Assembly: GCA_030696455.1 (NCBI GenBank)
Contig: JAUYSH010000030.1
Location: forward strand, 1-40,435
DNA from: Elusimicrobiota bacterium
GTDB taxonomy: Bacteria > Elusimicrobiota > Elusimicrobia > UBA1565 > UBA9628
Direction: 5' to 3'
DNA length: 40,435 nucleotides
The notes under the pieces are model-generated. The model did no database searches, had not been told where the DNA came from, and saw only the letters and a program-made list of their open reading frames with translations. This document shows, one piece after another, positions 6,085 to 15,330 of this stretch. The stretch's first letter is position 1, and each line of letters opens with the position of its first letter. The translations under genes and the position numbers were made by a program.

Positions 6085-7095
6085 TCAGCGGCCCTCCCAA
6101 TGCTGGCGGTTCTCGAGGACGAGCATCTTCGTTCTATTGAAGAGGCCGAGGCGGACGTTGCGCAGGTACGCGATCAGCGAGCCGGAGCCGCCGACGGCCT
6201 TGAGGTCGGAGAGCTGCTTGGCCAGCGCGAGCAGCGGCTCGACCTCGGCCTGCGCGTTGAGCGTCTCGATCTCGACGGCGCGCTTGGACTGCACGATCTT
6301 CTGATCGGCCGAGGCCTGCGCGAGGCTGATCTCGGAGGAGACGTGGTTGTGGGCCGTGTTGATGGCCGCCAGCGCGGAGTCGACCTCGGGAGGCGGATCG
6401 ATGCCGGTGATGAGCGAGGCGTCGAGGATGATCCCGAAGCGGGCGGTCGACGACTTGCAGTCCTGATCCATCAGGTCGTTGAGCGAGCGCAGGTTCTTGC
6501 GGATGTCGTTGATCGAGACGCCGCTGAGCTCGCTGAGGCCGGTCGCCTGAGACTGGCCGGCGCCCTCGAGCTTCGGCGCCTCGAAGGTCGCGATCTTCTC
6601 GCGGAGGATCGAGACGAAGTAGCCCATCACGTGCACGATGGGGCTCTTGATGCCGAACAGGTAGGCGTACAGGTTGCGCTCGGAGACGCGGTAGCGGATC
6701 TGACCGGTGAGGCCGGTGTTGAGCTGGTCCATCGTGATGGCCTCGAGCACCGTTCCGCCCTTATTGGCGCTCGGGGTCTCGGGGTCGGCCGCGATGTTGA
6801 GGCTCTCGGTCGCGATCGAGACCTTGTAGACCTTTTCCCAGGGCCACTTGAAGTACGGGCCACCGGGGCCGATCACGCGGAGCTGAGGGTAGTTGTAGCG
6901 CTGCTGCTCGTCGAGGGTGAGGGTCGCCTTGAACTCAGGGTCGTCGAGGGTCCGCGCCCCTTCCAGGCGCTGGGCGCGCCCGAAGCTCGTCTTGACCGCC
7001 CGCTCGTTCTGATCGACCGTGTAGAGGCCGGCCACGAGGTAGTTGAGCAGGAACCACGCCACGAAACCGCACGCCACGCCGAGTAGGAAGCCCAT
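6085..7095 (-). CDS. SPFH/Band 7 domain membrane protein (HflK/HflC-like partner)
   Basis: A 336-residue protein with an N-terminal membrane segment (MGFLLGVACGFVAWFLLNYL) followed directly by the SPFH opening YTVDQNERAVKTSFGRAQ. The middle contains GGPYFKWPWEKVYKVSI and RYRVSERNLYAYLFGI. The C-terminal half is a coiled coil (LAQASADQKIVQSKRAVEIE and LNAQAEVEPLLALAKQLS). The start at ATG 7095 is supported by AAGGAG 7 bases upstream; a longer in-frame ORF to 7113 is less likely. It is the first gene of a three-gene unit with the other SPFH protein and the 2H phosphoesterase, and the two SPFH proteins probably assemble together. No ftsH is present nearby, so the client protease or membrane partner is unknown. 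Confidence 0.88.
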   Translation of the reverse strand: MGFLLGVACGFVAWFLLNYLVAGLYTVDQNERAVKTSFGRAQRLEGARTLDDPEFKATLTLDEQQRYNYPQLRVIGPGGPYFKWPWEKVYKVSIATESLNIAADPETPSANKGGTVLEAITMDQLNTGLTGQIRYRVSERNLYAYLFGIKSPIVHVMGYFVSILREKIATFEAPKLEGAGQSQATGLSELSGVSINDIRKNLRSLNDLMDQDCKSSTARFGIILDASLITGIDPPPEVDSALAAINTAHNHVSSEISLAQASADQKIVQSKRAVEIETLNAQAEVEPLLALAKQLSDLKAVGGSGSLIAYLRNVRLGLFNRTKMLVLENRQHWEGR

Positions 7096-7143
7096 GGATC
7101 TCCTTGCCGCCAAGAGGCAGTTTAGCGCGGTTGGGGGAGGGCG

Positions 7144-7437
7144 TCAACTGTCTTCGCGCAGGGGCTTCCAGCCCGCGGCTTCGAGGCTCGCCGCGTAATG
7201 CCGGATGAAGTCACGGGCGTCGTCCTCGGAGAGGGCGGCCTCGACGATGTTCATGCTGATCCTGTCCTTCGGAGCCCAGTGCGAAACGGCGCGGGGGCGC
7301 CTCTGCGCGAAGCCGGCGGCGAGGGACGGGAGCGACGCCGCGGTCGTCCCGAGGAAGGTCTCCTTGAGGGAGTCGTTGACCGCCTCGAGCACCGCCACGC
7401 GCGGAAGCGTCTTGTCCGGCCCCGGGTCTTCGGACAT
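7144..7437 (-). CDS. Hypothetical small protein
   Basis: A 97-residue soluble protein with no signal peptide or membrane segment. I do not recognise a family. It contains a central stretch HWAPKDRISMNIVEAALSED and a helical end (DDARDFIRHYAASLEAAGW) and is fairly polar. The reading frame is trusted mainly because a near-consensus promoter, TTGACT-16-TATAAT, ends exactly 6 bases before its ATG. It lies 48 bases upstream of the SPFH gene start on the same strand, so it may be cotranscribed with the SPFH-2H unit, although the SPFH gene has its own Shine-Dalgarno site. Confidence 0.65.
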   Translation of the reverse strand: MSEDPGPDKTLPRVAVLEAVNDSLKETFLGTTAASLPSLAAGFAQRRPRAVSHWAPKDRISMNIVEAALSEDDARDFIRHYAASLEAAGWKPLREDS

Positions 7438-7443
7438 CGCGGC

Positions 7444-7471
7444 ATTATAGCCCCCGTCCCGGGAAAGTCAA
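7444..7471 (-). promoter_or_regulatory. Near-consensus promoter, leaderless type
   Basis: On the minus strand TTGACT (7466-7471), 16 bases, TATAAT (7444-7449), then GCCGCG and the ATG of the 97-residue protein. The expected transcription start is the A of the ATG. Confidence 0.75.
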
Positions 7472-7580
7472 CGGAACTTCGGGTGAACTTTGGCCGGGGC
7501 GCGCCGGGCGTCGGAAAGTTACACCCCGGAGATAGCCAGGTCCCCCGCTTTCCGCCTACAATGCGGGCGGAGGTGCGCCG

Positions 7581-8498
7581 ATGGGGAGCCATGAGCCGGA
7601 GGCGGCGACGCGCCCGCAGGGTCCCCGTCTGCAGCCTCGTCCGGCCTTGCGCGCGGCCTGGCGGCTGGGAGGCCTGACGCCCTGGGCGCTGGCGCGCCGG
7701 GTCTGGCTCCAGATCGGACGCGACGAGGTGCTGGACCGCGCGGCCGGCCTTTCCTTCTACTTCATGCTGGCGCTGTTCCCGCTGCTGCTCTTCCTGACCT
7801 CCCTGTTCGGCCTCTTGTCCGCGCCGGCGCTGATGGAGGACCTGCTCGGCTACGCCGATCGAGTGCTGCCGGGAGACGCCGCGTCCTTGCTGCGCAGGAC
7901 GTTCCGCGAGATCGCGGCCGGGGCGGACGGCAGCTTCGCTTCGGTGGGGCTGGCGGCGTCTCTGTGGGCCGCGTCGAGCGGCATGCTCTCGATGATCGCC
8001 GCCTTGAACCGCGCCTTCTCGATCCCGGACCGTCGTTCCTGGCTGAAGCGGCGGCTCATCGCGCTCGGGCTGACCATCGGCTACTCGCTGCTGGCGCTTC
8101 TCGCCCTTTTCCTCGTCGCCTTCGGCGGAAAATTCGGGGAGAGCGTCGCCGTCCGGGCGGGGTTCGGAGACCTTTTTCGATCGGGGTGGAGCGTCTTTCG
8201 CTGGACGGCGGGCCCGCTCGCCGCGCTGGGCGGCGTCGGCCTCATCTACCGGCTCGCTCCCCCGGGACGCCGCGGGCGGCCGCTGCCGACGCCGGGAGCG
8301 GTGTTCGCCGTCCTGTCGTGGCTCGCGGCGTCCCAGGGCCTGAGCGCCTACGTCGGCGGCTCCGAGCGCTACAACGTCGTTTACGGCTCCATCGGAGCCG
8401 TGGTCATCCTTCTGGTCTGGCTCTATCTGAGCGCCGTCACGCTCCTCGTCGGCGCCGAGATCGACGCCGAGATCGAGCGGGCCCAGTCCGACCGCTGA
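7581..8498 (+). CDS. YihY/BrkB family inner-membrane protein
   Basis: A 305-residue polytopic membrane protein of the YihY/virulence factor BrkB (UPF0761) family. A proline- and arginine-rich N-terminus of about 45 residues precedes the family's first block, DEVLDRAAGLSFYFMLALFP. About six transmembrane segments follow, with family blocks LWAASSGMLSMIAALNRAFS, the loop APPGRRGRPLPTPGAVFA, and the end YNVVYGSIGAVVILLVWLYL / LLVGAEIDAEIER. The molecular function of this family is not established; it was once misnamed RNase BN. The ATG at 7581 has GGAGG 7 bases upstream. Its last 62 bases overlap the end of the convergent cupin reading frame. Confidence 0.92.
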   Translation: MGSHEPEAATRPQGPRLQPRPALRAAWRLGGLTPWALARRVWLQIGRDEVLDRAAGLSFYFMLALFPLLLFLTSLFGLLSAPALMEDLLGYADRVLPGDAASLLRRTFREIAAGADGSFASVGLAASLWAASSGMLSMIAALNRAFSIPDRRSWLKRRLIALGLTIGYSLLALLALFLVAFGGKFGESVAVRAGFGDLFRSGWSVFRWTAGPLAALGGVGLIYRLAPPGRRGRPLPTPGAVFAVLSWLAASQGLSAYVGGSERYNVVYGSIGAVVILLVWLYLSAVTLLVGAEIDAEIERAQSDR

Positions 8499-8874
8499 GC
8501 TGTTTCCGCGGCTCGGCGTAATCGACGAAGCCCTGGAAATCGACGACGACCACCGGCTCGTCGCCGGCGACCCAGGCGTCGTGGCCCGAAGGGATGTTCA
8601 TGACGTCCCCGGCCTTCGAGATGAACTCCGTGCCGTCGTCCATGACGATCTTCATCCGTCCGGAGATCTGATACTGGAAGTGCGGGGCCTCGCAGCTCGT
8701 CGTCTTGACCGCCGGCTTGACGTGCAAGGACCACTTCCAGCCGGGATTGAAGATCGCCCGGCCGATCGTGCGGCCCGCGACGTTAACGAGCTCGAGGCGC
8801 CCGTTCGGAATTTCCCGGACCTCGTCCGGCGTCTCGACGTTCTTGATCTCCGCCCTCTCCATGGTCTCCGGCAT
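8437..8874 (-). CDS. Cupin-domain protein
   Basis: A 145-residue protein with a single cupin beta-barrel, roughly residues 25-110: NPGWKWSLHVKP, then PHFQYQISGRMKIVMDDGTE (cupin motif 1 region) and GDVMNIPSGHDAWVAGDEP (motif 2 region). Histidines in these motifs could bind a metal, but the full HxH pair is not clear. Similar small cupins are described as having sugar- or metal-binding roles; no function can be assigned. The last 25 or so residues are arginine-rich and are encoded antisense to the end of the YihY gene, a 62-base convergent overlap. The ATG has GGGAGTAGGAG just upstream and follows the secreted protein gene by 12 bases, so the two are probably cotranscribed. Confidence 0.78.
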   Translation of the reverse strand: MPETMERAEIKNVETPDEVREIPNGRLELVNVAGRTIGRAIFNPGWKWSLHVKPAVKTTSCEAPHFQYQISGRMKIVMDDGTEFISKAGDVMNIPSGHDAWVAGDEPVVVVDFQGFVDYAEPRKQLSGRTGPARSRRRSRRRRGA

Positions 8875-8886
8875 AGCTCCTACTCC

Positions 8887-9252
8887 CTATTGAATCGCGC
8901 CGGACACGTCGAGCTGGCAGGTTTCTCCCGGAGTCAGTTTCCAGACGAGCCGCGAGCGCGCGACGCTCATCGTGCGCCCGGGTGGCACCAGCACGTTGAC
9001 TTGGACCGACACGGACGGCCGCGACATCGAGTTCGCGACGGTAAAGGTGAACCGCACCATGCCGTCGACGCGGATGATGCCGTTGCCGGGATTCGTCACG
9101 AAGCCCTCGACCGTCATCTCATCGACCGCCGTGCAGGCGGCCTGGTACATGACCCCCGGCGGCACCTGGGCCCCGCCGGACTCCAGGAGCGAGCCCGCGG
9201 CGGCGGCCGCGCCCAGCGCGGCTGCGACGAACCAGCTGGACCTGGTCTTCAT
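8887..9252 (-). CDS. Secreted hypothetical protein
   Basis: A 121-residue protein with a signal peptide (MKTRSSWFVAAALGAAAAAG, cleavage within the following alanine/serine region). The mature part is beta-rich, for example VRFTFTVANSMSRPSVSVQV and MSVARSRLVWKLTPGETCQL, and contains two cysteines (AACTAV near residue 40 and ETCQLD near 112) that could form a disulfide. I do not recognise a family. A GGGAGG ribosome binding site lies 5 bases before the ATG and a TATACT -10 candidate is at 9274-9279 on the minus strand, so this gene has an ordinary leader. The cupin gene follows after 12 bases. Confidence 0.7.
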   Translation of the reverse strand: MKTRSSWFVAAALGAAAAAGSLLESGGAQVPPGVMYQAACTAVDEMTVEGFVTNPGNGIIRVDGMVRFTFTVANSMSRPSVSVQVNVLVPPGRTMSVARSRLVWKLTPGETCQLDVSGAIQ

Positions 9253-9321
9253 GAGGCCTCCCTGTTCGACCTCAGTATATCGAGGCGGGCCCCGCGGAAC
9301 TAGAGAGGAAAGTTCAAGCTT

Positions 9322-9720
9322 TTATGTCTGGCCGCGCCGCTTGGGCAGCGGCTTGCGGGTGGAGAACCCTTCGTTGACCGGGTGGTAATGGGCCACCCGT
9401 TTCTCGCCCAGCTTCCAGCACAGGTACGCCTCCTCCCCGCCGACGCGGGAGGGGAAGTCCACGAGCGCCGGCGCCACGCCCTTGGGCAGGGCGCCGAGGG
9501 CGACGATCTTCTGCAGCCAGTCGTTGATGCCTGAAGCGAGGAATTGGAGTTGGGAGCGTTCGATGGCCTCGGCGGCCTCGTCGCTGTCGCGCGCCGTCCG
9601 GCGCTGGCGCAGGGCGGCGGTCTTCAGCTCGGCTTGGGCGGCGAGGCCCGCGACGGCCGCGAAGATCTTCTCGAGCTCCGGGATGAGGGCGTCGGCCTCC
9701 TCGGGCGTGAAATACTTCAC
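9322..9720 (-). CDS. DUF2203 family protein
   Basis: A 132-residue soluble protein of the DUF2203 family. It begins with the family's opening, (M)KYFTPEEADALIPELEKIF, continues with a helical stretch (LAAQAELKTAALRQRRTARD), and ends with the conserved block VDFPSRVGGEEAYLCWKLGE followed by VAHYHPVNEGFSTRKPLP. The family has no established function. The start is GTG 9720, overlapping the stop of the release-factor-like gene (GTGA); the open frame upstream is only coincidental. It is the last gene of the fumarate reductase operon as drawn here. Confidence 0.85.
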   Translation of the reverse strand: MKYFTPEEADALIPELEKIFAAVAGLAAQAELKTAALRQRRTARDSDEAAEAIERSQLQFLASGINDWLQKIVALGALPKGVAPALVDFPSRVGGEEAYLCWKLGEKRVAHYHPVNEGFSTRKPLPKRRGQT

Positions 9721-10082
9721 GGCGCCGCGGCCCGCGCGCGTACGTCCGCGCGGGCCTTCCTCCTTCGTATGCGCCGGATCTCGGCGAGGCGGGCGGAGGT
9801 CTCGGGGGAGATCATGACCTCGGCCTGGTCCACGAGCTCGCGCAGGGCGAGGAAGCGGTTGAGGCTGCGCTTGCGCTCGCGCTGGCAGGCCACGCGGAGC
9901 TCGAGGGGCGGATAGCTCAGCTGCACGCGGTTGGAGGTCTTGTTGACCTTCTGCCCGCCCTTGCCGCCGCCGCGCGAGAACGACTCCTCGATGGCCGCAA
10001 GATCGAGCTTCAGGCGGACGATGCGGGCCTTGAGCTCCTCGAGCTTGCCCGGCGCGACGCCGAAATCCTCGTTGAGGCGCAC
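9717..10082 (-). CDS. Peptide chain release factor-like protein (GGQ domain only)
   Basis: A 121-residue protein made almost entirely of the RF-1 catalytic domain. The GGQ motif is at residues 42-44 in FSRGGGKGGQKVNKTSNRVQ, followed by PPLELRVACQRERKRSLNRF, the usual continuation. A basic tail (RRIRRRKARADVRARAAAP) follows, as in ArfB/YaeJ and mitochondrial MTRFR-like factors, which reach into the ribosome with a basic tail or linker. The codon-recognition domains of RF1/RF2 are missing. The expected role is hydrolysis of peptidyl-tRNA on stalled ribosomes or large subunits, independent of a stop codon. The residue before GGQ is lysine rather than the usual proline/alanine-type context. The GTG start at 10082 abuts the stop of the iron-sulfur subunit gene. 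Confidence 0.85.
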   Translation of the reverse strand: MRLNEDFGVAPGKLEELKARIVRLKLDLAAIEESFSRGGGKGGQKVNKTSNRVQLSYPPLELRVACQRERKRSLNRFLALRELVDQAEVMISPETSARLAEIRRIRRRKARADVRARAAAP

Positions 10083-10829
10083 CTATTCCGAGATCAGGGT
10101 CGCGCGGAAGAACTCGCGGTTGAGCCGCGCGATATTGCTGATCTTGATGTCCTTGGGGCAGGCGGCCTCGCACTCGTACTCGTTCGTGCAGTGGCCGAAG
10201 CCTTCGGCGTCCATCGCCGCGCGCATGGCGAGCACGCGCTTCTCGCGTTCTGGCATGCCTTGCGGAAGCAAGGCATACTGGCTGACCTTGGCGGCGACGA
10301 ACAGCATCGCCGAGGCGTTGGGGCAGGCGGCGACGCAGGCGCCGCAGCCGATGCACGAGGCCGCGTCCATCGCCTTCTCGGCCTTGTCGTGCGGGATGAG
10401 GATCGCGTTGGCCTCCCCCGCGCCGCCGGTGTTGGTGGAGACGAAGCCCCCGGCGGCCTGGATGCGGTCGAAGGAGGAGCGGTCCACGACGAGGTCCTTG
10501 ACGATGGGAAAGGCCTTGGAGCGGAAGGGCTCGACGGTGACGACGTCGCCGTCCTTGTAGCGGCGCATGTGGAGCTGACAGGTCGTCGCCCCCTTATCCG
10601 GCCCGTGCGCCCGGCCGTCGATGACGAGGTCGCACATGCCGCAGATGCCCTCGCGGCAGTCGCTGTCGAAGGCGAGCGGGTCCTCGCCCCTGGCGATGAG
10701 CTGCTCGTTGAGGGTGTCGAGCATCTCGAGGAAGGACATCTCGGGCACGATGCCCTTGACCGTGTATTCCACGAGAGCGCCCGGCTGGGACGCGTTCTTC
10801 TGACGCCAGACCTTCAGAGTGATGTTCAT
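10083..10829 (-). CDS. Fumarate reductase/succinate dehydrogenase iron-sulfur subunit
   Basis: A 248-residue subunit that passes electrons between the flavoprotein and the membrane cytochrome. The N-terminal ferredoxin domain holds the [2Fe-2S] ligands C58, C63, C66 and C84 ([10 protein letters not shown] and TTCQL). The C-terminal domain holds the [4Fe-4S] and [3Fe-4S] ligands: C159, C162, C165, C169 ([12 protein letters not shown]) and C214, C220, C224 ([15 protein letters not shown]). The second residue of the [4Fe-4S] block and the flavoprotein type resemble the Bacteroidota/Chlorobi-like branch of one-cytochrome enzymes. It starts one base after the flavoprotein stop. Direction of catalysis is discussed under the FNR-type site. 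Confidence 0.96.
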   Translation of the reverse strand: MNITLKVWRQKNASQPGALVEYTVKGIVPEMSFLEMLDTLNEQLIARGEDPLAFDSDCREGICGMCDLVIDGRAHGPDKGATTCQLHMRRYKDGDVVTVEPFRSKAFPIVKDLVVDRSSFDRIQAAGGFVSTNTGGAGEANAILIPHDKAEKAMDAASCIGCGACVAACPNASAMLFVAAKVSQYALLPQGMPEREKRVLAMRAAMDAEGFGHCTNEYECEAACPKDIKISNIARLNREFFRATLISE

Positions 10830-10830
10830 G

Positions 10831-12740
<1,910 letters not shown>

Positions 12741-12744
<4 letters not shown>

Positions 12745-13457
12745 TTGGAGCCTCCTTCCGTCGGGCAGCAGGCCAGGGCGGGTTCGTGGATGAAACCGAA
12801 ATAAACGGGCAAGGACGCGAAGCCCGCGAAGATCAGGAAGGCGAACGCGAGGCCGGCCTTCCGAATGAGGGGCGTGTAGCGGGGGTGATTGAAGCCGAAG
12901 GTCTGGATCGCGCTTTGCACGCCGTGCGAGAGGTGCAGCCCCACGCCGCCGACGGCGAGGACGTAGAAGATCGAGTACCAGGGGTTGGCGAACCAGCCGA
13001 GCACGTGGGCGAACAGGTCGACGCCCTTCGGGCCGCCGAGCTGGTACTTGAGGGTCGCGACGTGGATGATGACGAAGACGAGGATCAAGGTCCCCGTGAG
13101 CGCCATCGTGCGCGAGCCCGGCGTGCGCGCGCCCTTGCCGGTGTAGACTTGGTAGCCCTCGGGGCGGGCGGCGCGGTTGGCGAGCGTGGCCCGGACGGAG
13201 AGGACGATGTGGATCAGGAAGAGCCCGACCAGGCCGGCCTCGGCCAGCGGCAGCAGCGGGTTGCTCACCAGCGCCTCGGCGTAGCGGTTGAAGGTCTCTC
13301 CGCCGACGAACATCAGCAGGTTGCCGAGCAGGTGGGCGACGAGGAACCCGCACAGGAGCACTCCCGCGGCGGCGACCATGATCTTTTTGCCGATCGAGGA
13401 CTCGAGGAATTCGAAGATGCGGCAGGGCTTAGAGGCGCAGTCGGGGGTGGCTTCCAT
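12741..13457 (-). CDS. Fumarate reductase/succinate dehydrogenase cytochrome b subunit
   Basis: A 238-residue membrane anchor with five transmembrane helices, the form that carries two haems b and exchanges electrons with the quinone pool. Likely haem ligands are H42 (FLVAHLLGN), H83 ([11 protein letters not shown]), H132 ([11 protein letters not shown]) and H175 (GLHLSHGVQ), one per helix and spaced like those of the Wolinella enzyme. The gene starts the five-gene operon: cytochrome b, flavoprotein, iron-sulfur subunit, GGQ protein, DUF2203. There is no Shine-Dalgarno site; TAGAAT lies 6 bases before the ATG and a perfect FNR-type palindrome is centred 41.5 bases upstream of it. Two-haem anchors are used by both menaquinol fumarate reductases and some succinate:menaquinone reductases. 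Confidence 0.95.
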
Positions 13458-13463
13458 GGCCCG

Positions 13464-13469
13464 ATTCTA
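13464..13469 (-). promoter_or_regulatory. -10 element of the fumarate reductase operon
   Basis: TAGAAT on the minus strand, 6 bases before the ATG of the cytochrome gene. No good -35 box is seen, as expected for a promoter that needs an activator bound at -41.5. Confidence 0.7.
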
Positions 13470-13491
13470 TCAAGGGAACGGGGGCCGGAAG

Positions 13492-13505
13492 TTGATTTAG
13501 ATCAA
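13492..13505. promoter_or_regulatory. FNR-type regulator binding site
   Basis: TTGATTTAGATCAA is a perfect match to the FNR/Dnr consensus TTGAT-N4-ATCAA. Its centre (13498.5) is 41.5 bases upstream of the A of the cytochrome b start codon and 32 bases from the centre of the -10 box, the geometry of class II activation. It implies activation under low oxygen (FNR) or by nitric oxide (Dnr/NnrR-type). Relative to the divergent binding-protein gene the site is at about -104.5, too far for direct class II control. Confidence 0.85.
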
Positions 13506-13567
13506 ACAATCCCGACACGCCGGCGTCACCCGGACGGCGTCGTGAAATTACACTCTGCGGCATGAAT

Positions 13568-13596
13568 TTGCAGGCCGCGCGCCATTAAGGTATCTT
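13568..13596 (+). promoter_or_regulatory. Promoter of the oligopeptide-binding protein gene
   Basis: TTGCAG (13568-13573), a 17-base spacer and TATCTT (13591-13596) are followed by GGCGGA and the ATG at 13603. The start site is expected at the A of the ATG; GGCGGA may look like a ribosome site but would lie at or before +1. Confidence 0.65.
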
Positions 13597-13602
13597 GGCG
13601 GA

Positions 13603-15330
13603 ATGATCACCGCCCTCCTGCTGGCCGCCGCCCTCGGCGCCTCCGCCGCCGAGACCGTCAAGCACCCGGACACCTTCACCAACCTCGAGATCGGCGAGGT
13701 CGGCAGCCTCGACCCCGTCTTCCCCTATGACGGTTCAAGCCAATCGGTGATCCAGAACGTCTATGAGACCGTCATCGCCTTCAAGGGCTCGTCGCTTTCG
13801 GAATACGAGCCGCGGATCGCGGAGAAGGTGCCTTCCCTTAAAAACAAGCTGATCTCGGCCGATGGACGCACCTACCGCTTCCCGATCCGCAAGGGGGTCA
13901 AGTTCCACGACGGCACGGAGGTCACCCCTGAGGACGTGCGGTACTCCCTGCTGCGGTTCATGATCACGGACCGGGCGGGGGGGCCCTCGGCCCTCCTGCT
14001 GGAGCCGATCGCGGGCGTGCCCTCGACCCGGAATTCCTCGGGCACGATCACTTTGGATTACGCCTCGCTCGAGAAGGCCGTGGTTGTGAACGGCAACGAC
14101 GTGGTGATCTCGTTGCCGCGCCCCTTCGGGCCATTTCTTGGGATCATGGCGAGATGGTCGTATGTCATGTCCAAGCCTTGGGCGATCGCCAACGGCGAAT
14201 GGGACGGGGCGGCGGCGACCTGGAAGAACTACAACGATCCGCCCAAGGAGAAATCCCATTTTTTCGAGCATATGAACGGCGCCGGCCCCTTCAAGCTCTC
14301 GCGCTGGGATAGGACGGGACGCTATGTTCTGCTGGCTCGGCACGACGCTTACTTCCGCGGGCCCGCGAAGCTCCGGCAGGTCCTGGTCAAGGCCGTGCCC
14401 GAGCTCAACACGCGCAAGCTGATGCTGCAGGCCGGAGACGCGGACCTCATCGAGACGCCGCGGCCGTACGCGTCCCAGCTCACGGGCATCCCCGGCGTGA
14501 CCTTGCTCGACGGGCTCCTGCGCCTGTCGACCGACCCGGCTTTGTTCTTCACGGTCAAGATCAACCCCGTCGCCAATCCCGACATCGGCTCGGGCAAGCT
14601 CGACGGCGAGGGCATCCCGCCGGATTTCTTCTCGGACCTCGACGTCCGGCGCGGCTTTTCCTACGCCTTCGACTACGAGGCGATCATGCGCGACACGTTC
14701 AAGGGCACGGCCGCGCGCGCTCTCGGACCGATCCCGCCCAGCGTCCCGGGCTACGACGCGAAGCAGCCGCGCTACACGCACGACCTCAAGAAGGCCGAGG
14801 CGCACCTGCGCAAGGCGCATGCAGGACGTTTATGGGAGAAGGGGTTCCGCTTCACGCTCACCTACAACACCGGCTCCGAGAACCGCGAGGCGGCGGCGCA
14901 GATCCTCAAGAAGAACGTCGAAAAAATGAACCCGAAGTTCCGCGTCGACCTGCGCGGCGTGGACTGGGCGAACTTCCTCGATAAGGCCCAACGCCGGCTC
15001 ATGCCGTTGTTCGCGCGCGGCTGGCTCGCCGATTATCCCGACGCGCACAACTTCATCTACGCCTTCTATCACTCCCAAGGGCGCTATCCGTCGGCCCAGG
15101 GCTACGCGAGCCCGGAGCTCGACGCGCTCATCGAGAAGGCCGCGGGCGAGCCCGCGCCCGCCAAGCGCGCGGCGATGTATAGGAAAATCCTCGCCAAGGG
15201 CTTCGAGGAAGCTCCCGCGATCTTCACCGTGCATCCGGCGGGCGTGTACGGCATGCGGACCTGGGTCAAGAATTTCGTCGATAATCCCGTGAACCTCGGG
15301 ATCTACTACTACCCCATCGAGAAGCGGTGA
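13603..15330 (+). CDS. ABC-type peptide/nickel family substrate-binding protein (SBP_bac_5)
   Basis: A 575-residue periplasmic binding protein with signal peptide MITALLLAAALGASA. It follows the extracytoplasmic family 5 pattern: an opening EIGEVGSLDPVFPYDGSS, the signature RKGVKFHDGTEVTPEDVRYS, a mid-region LQAGDADLIETPRPYASQL, VRRGFSYAFDYEAIMRD, and a C-terminal block GWLADYPDAHNFIYAFY. Such proteins deliver oligopeptides, dipeptides or metal chelates to an ABC permease. No permease or ATPase genes are adjacent, so it is an orphan binding protein here. No lipobox cysteine is present, so it should be soluble in the periplasm. The nth gene overlaps its stop codon (GTGA), linking the two in one transcript. 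Confidence 0.9.
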   Translation: MITALLLAAALGASAAETVKHPDTFTNLEIGEVGSLDPVFPYDGSSQSVIQNVYETVIAFKGSSLSEYEPRIAEKVPSLKNKLISADGRTYRFPIRKGVKFHDGTEVTPEDVRYSLLRFMITDRAGGPSALLLEPIAGVPSTRNSSGTITLDYASLEKAVVVNGNDVVISLPRPFGPFLGIMARWSYVMSKPWAIANGEWDGAAATWKNYNDPPKEKSHFFEHMNGAGPFKLSRWDRTGRYVLLARHDAYFRGPAKLRQVLVKAVPELNTRKLMLQAGDADLIETPRPYASQLTGIPGVTLLDGLLRLSTDPALFFTVKINPVANPDIGSGKLDGEGIPPDFFSDLDVRRGFSYAFDYEAIMRDTFKGTAARALGPIPPSVPGYDAKQPRYTHDLKKAEAHLRKAHAGRLWEKGFRFTLTYNTGSENREAAAQILKKNVEKMNPKFRVDLRGVDWANFLDKAQRRLMPLFARGWLADYPDAHNFIYAFYHSQGRYPSAQGYASPELDALIEKAAGEPAPAKRAAMYRKILAKGFEEAPAIFTVHPAGVYGMRTWVKNFVDNPVNLGIYYYPIEKR

